NCBI GenBank assembly: GCA_021806355.1
Contig: JAJZXT010000080.1
Location: 1 to 15,058 of the forward strand
DNA from: Thermoplasmata archaeon
GTDB lineage: Archaea; Thermoplasmatota; Thermoplasmata; Thermoplasmatales; Thermoplasmataceae
Direction of reading: 5' to 3'
DNA: 15,058 nt
Part shown: positions 12,890-15,058 of the stretch, piece by piece
Layout: every line of letters begins with the position of its first letter
Position numbering within the stretch: position 1 is the first letter of the stretch
The notes under the pieces: generated by a model
Seen by the model: only the letters and a program-made list of their open reading frames with translations
What the model was told of the DNA's origin: nothing
The model's database searches: none
Translations under genes and position numbers: made by a program

Positions 12890-13403
12890 ATGCCTGAAAG
12901 CAAGTCCAACAATAACCTTCCAGCCGAAGCTTGGAAATTTTTTGAAAATGAGAAAAAAAGCGCTGGAAGGAAAATATCAGGGCAAGGTCTCCGCTTGGTG
13001 TTGATGTTTTATTACGAAATCTTGGCTTATATTGTGAACTGCCCGAAACAACGCCAGCTCTGATTATCAAGGATGCGAATAGTGCAAAATTGAAAAAGCA
13101 GTTCAACGATTTTGTCAGAAAGATGGAAAAAGAAGGAAAGGCAGGTTCTTACATAGTGGAGTTCAAACATGGCATAAAGAACTGGTTCAATTTCAATGAT
13201 ATCATAGCAGGTAAATGTGAGAGCCTAACCCTGACAAACGAAAGATTGCCATGCAAAGATGAGTTGTTCATAATACTGGGAAAAGTATGTCAAAGGCAGG
13301 TGTCAATATCCATTATGGCGTTTTTCACGATCCACACATGAAATATTGGGCAATTATGAAAGTACATACAAATTGTGATGAGGAGATATTATTACTTTTG
13401 TGA
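12890..13403 (+). pseudogene. Unknown gene of about 170 codons broken by two -1 frameshifts
   Basis: Three successive frames read as one protein. Frame one starts at ATG 12890 (NNNLPAEAWKFFENEKK). It shifts at a run of seven A (12953-12959) into RWKENIRARSPLGVDVLLRN and on through AKLKKQFNDFVRKMEKEGKA and GSYIVEFKHGIKNWFNFNDI. It shifts again near GGGAAAAGT (13278-13286) into MSKAGVNIHYGVFHDPHMKY, ending at TGA 13401-13403. Each break is repaired by adding one A to an A run. The repaired product is about 170 residues, soluble and basic. I do not recognise the family. It could be a decayed gene, a sequencing or assembly error in homopolymers, or less likely slippage-dependent expression. It begins 27 bases after the tRNA-Leu gene; a tRNA-linked integrated element remnant is one explanation. 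Confidence 0.6.
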
Positions 13404-13450
13404 TGGGTTTTCCAAATAAGAAAGTTCAATAAAAAGCGCGAAACGTGGAG

Positions 13451-13459
13451 TTTAATACT
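13451..13459 (+). promoter_or_regulatory. TATA-like box for the propeller gene
   Basis: TTTAATACT, preceded by GTGGAG, about 23 bases before the ATG at 13478, consistent with a leaderless mRNA. Confidence 0.45.
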
Positions 13460-13477
13460 AAGTTTTACTGCCCTCTT

Positions 13478-15058
13478 ATGGGAAGATTGCTTCTGACGCT
13501 ATCTGTTCTGCTCGTAACAATAATATTTATGGGGACATCGTTTGCTGTGGCAACCGATCATACAGATCAGTTTGTGGCTTCAGGGGATAATGCTGATTCC
13601 GTTCCATATGCTCAGGGCAATAGTATAATCAACGATAGTCATGTTTATACAACTGCCTCGGCTTCTGGGAACCCTTTTATTGGGAACCTTCCCACACACA
13701 AAGATGCAAGTGTAACGGATAAGGTTATTCAAAATATCACTGTTGGCGGATACCCCATTGCAGTCGCATTCGACAGTTTAAACGGATATTTGTATGTCGC
13801 AAACGTTATTTCAGACAATGTTTCCGTAATAAATGGTTCAACGAATAAGATTATTCAAAGCATCACTGCCGGCAAATCCCCTAATGGAGTGACATTTAAC
13901 AGTTCTAACGGATATGTGTATGTCTCGAACTATTGTTCAGACAACGTTTCTGTAATAAACGATTCAACAAATAAGGTTATTCAGAGCATCAATGTTGGAA
14001 AATATCCTGAGGGAGTAGCGTTCGACAGTTCAAATGGGTATGTGTATGTTCCGAACAGTGCTTCAGGCAATGTTTCTGTTATAGATGGTGCAACGAATAA
14101 GGTTATTCAGAGCATCAATGTTAGCAAATGTCCTGATGGAGTAGCGTTCGACAGTTCAAATGGGTATGTGTATGTCTCGCACGAGGCTTCAGACAATGTT
14201 TCCATAATAGACGGTTCAACAAATAAGTTTATTCAAAATATCACAGTTGGCGAATTTCCTTCTGGAGTGGCATTCGACAGTTCAAACGGGTATGTGTATG
14301 TCGCGAACTGTTGTTCACACAACGTTTCTGTAATAGACGGTTCAACAAATAAGGTTATTCAGAGCATCAATGTTGGCAAAAAACCACAAGTAGCAGTATT
14401 CGACAGTTCAAATGGGTATGTGTATGTTGCGAACTGTGGTTCAAACAACGTTTCTGTAATAAACGGTTCAACAAATAAGGTTATTCAGAGCATCAATGTT
14501 GGTAAAGGCCCTGTTGGAGTAGCATTCGACAGTTCGAACGGAAATATTTATGTTACAAATGCTTTCTCAAACAATGTGTCAGTTTTAGGATATGTGAAAT
14601 ACGCCGTCGCCTTTACTGAAACGGGGTTGCCTTCCGGATCAACCTGGTATGTGAACACAACGGGGCATAATTCGAGTGCATTAACAGGACCGACATATTC
14701 TGTAAATTTAACTAATGGAACATTTGCATATTCAGTCCAGACAAGCAACAAGTTATACGGGCCTTCGGCATCCTCAGGTTCTTTAATGGTTAATGGGAGT
14801 GCAATACAGGAAACTATAACATTCTCCCCTGTAACTTATAAAGTAACATTCACAGAAACTGGATTGCCTTCTGGCACCATCTGGTATGCAAATGTGACTA
14901 ACAGCACCGGCTACATCTACCATGGAAGTTCAATAACCAATACAATAACATTCAATCTTATCAATGGCACTTACAGTTTCTTAAATTCTACAAGCGACAA
15001 GATATACGAACCATCCTCATATGCCGGTACATTTACCGTCTCTGGAACTGCAGTGAAT
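13478..15058 (+). CDS. Secreted seven-bladed YVTN-type beta-propeller protein, 3' end beyond window
   Basis: An open frame of 527 codons running off the right edge. Residues 1-23 form a signal peptide (Arg3, hydrophobic LLLTLSVLLVTIIFMG, small residues before the likely cleavage). Residues 24-80 are a Ser/Asn-rich linker. Residues 81-374 are seven tandem 42-residue blades of the type VAFDSSNGYVYVAN followed by NVSVIDGSTNKVIQSINVG, a complete seven-bladed propeller of the YVTN class. Then come at least two Thermoplasmata-type domains starting FTETGLPSG (Phe379 and Phe458) with WYxN nearby. Many N-x-S/T sequons suggest heavy N-glycosylation on the cell surface. Role unknown; surface adhesion or an S-layer-associated function is inference. 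Any further domains and a membrane anchor would lie outside the window. Confidence 0.9.
   Translation, partial: MGRLLLTLSVLLVTIIFMGTSFAVATDHTDQFVASGDNADSVPYAQGNSIINDSHVYTTASASGNPFIGNLPTHKDASVTDKVIQNITVGGYPIAVAFDSLNGYLYVANVISDNVSVINGSTNKIIQSITAGKSPNGVTFNSSNGYVYVSNYCSDNVSVINDSTNKVIQSINVGKYPEGVAFDSSNGYVYVPNSASGNVSVIDGATNKVIQSINVSKCPDGVAFDSSNGYVYVSHEASDNVSIIDGSTNKFIQNITVGEFPSGVAFDSSNGYVYVANCCSHNVSVIDGSTNKVIQSINVGKKPQVAVFDSSNGYVYVANCGSNNVSVINGSTNKVIQSINVGKGPVGVAFDSSNGNIYVTNAFSNNVSVLGYVKYAVAFTETGLPSGSTWYVNTTGHNSSALTGPTYSVNLTNGTFAYSVQTSNKLYGPSASSGSLMVNGSAIQETITFSPVTYKVTFTETGLPSGTIWYANVTNSTGYIYHGSSITNTITFNLINGTYSFLNSTSDKIYEPSSYAGTFTVSGTAVN
13718..14599 (+). repeat. Seven tandem 126-base propeller repeats
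   Basis: Exactly in-phase units of 126 bases begin at 13718, 13844, 13970, 14096, 14222, 14348 and 14474. Units 3, 4 and 6 share long identical stretches (for example the part coding FDSSNGYVYV), while units 1, 2 and 7 are more divergent. Central blades being more alike than the outer ones fits recent internal duplication or gene conversion. Confidence 0.9.

Noticed and set aside
12890..13341. Holliday junction resolvase or nuclease identity for the frameshifted gene
   Set aside because: The repaired sequence lacks a recognisable E-D-ExK nuclease motif set, so no function is assigned.
13718..14599. Regular tandem repeat considered as a CRISPR-like array
   Set aside because: The 126-base units are in-frame coding repeats of a beta-propeller; there are no short repeat-spacer units.
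14548..14751. 67-codon minus-strand ORF inside the propeller gene
   Set aside because: It is a shadow of the long + strand reading frame with its signal peptide and seven blades.

Overview
The window looks like chromosomal DNA from a Thermoplasmata (Thermoplasmatales-like) archaeon. The evidence is an archaeal-type glutamyl-tRNA synthetase, an archaeal NOG1 GTPase, a stand-alone GMP synthase glutaminase subunit, a Gar1-TFB gene pair, a second TFB, a probable KEOPS Pcc1 subunit, and a secreted beta-propeller protein whose tail carries the FTETGLPSG motif that I associate with Thermoplasmata surface proteins. Most genes have a TATA-like box about 23-28 bases upstream of the start codon, which implies leaderless mRNAs. 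The DNA is AT-rich by eye; no composition was computed.

Layout. Positions 1-400 hold the N-terminus of an IS200/IS605 TnpB gene running off the left edge, a hairpin at its outer side, and a small unexplained ORF. Positions 412-3200 form a + strand operon: DUF1059 protein, NOG1, GltX. Positions 3197-4292 run on the - strand: a PRC-barrel protein, a possible 47-residue ORF just upstream of it, and GuaA-A. A frameshifted gene remnant (4301-4548, +) follows. Positions 4640-9292 hold two TFB genes transcribed divergently, about 2.8 kb apart. Between them lie a two-gene - strand operon of unknown function and gar1, which pairs with the second TFB. Pcc1 converges on that TFB with no intergenic gap.

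From 9639 to 11854 there is accessory-looking DNA: a VapBC-type toxin-antitoxin pair, a metallo-beta-lactamase-fold protein with a damaged metal motif, and a ribbon-helix-helix/MazF pair. Positions 11855-13403 are a decay zone around an intact tRNA-Leu(CAA) gene: a truncated DUF6788-like ORF, an ORF interrupted by TGA, and a gene of about 170 codons broken by two -1 frameshifts at A runs. From 13478 to the right edge is a secreted seven-bladed YVTN-type propeller protein, open at the window end.

Functional picture. The core genes serve ribosome assembly (NOG1), tRNA charging (GltX), rRNA pseudouridylation (Gar1), tRNA t6A modification (Pcc1) and transcription initiation (two TFBs). The most open functional question is the two-gene operon lying between the two TFB genes. 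I see no CRISPR array, no rRNA, and nothing that I can defend as a complete new defence or mobile system.
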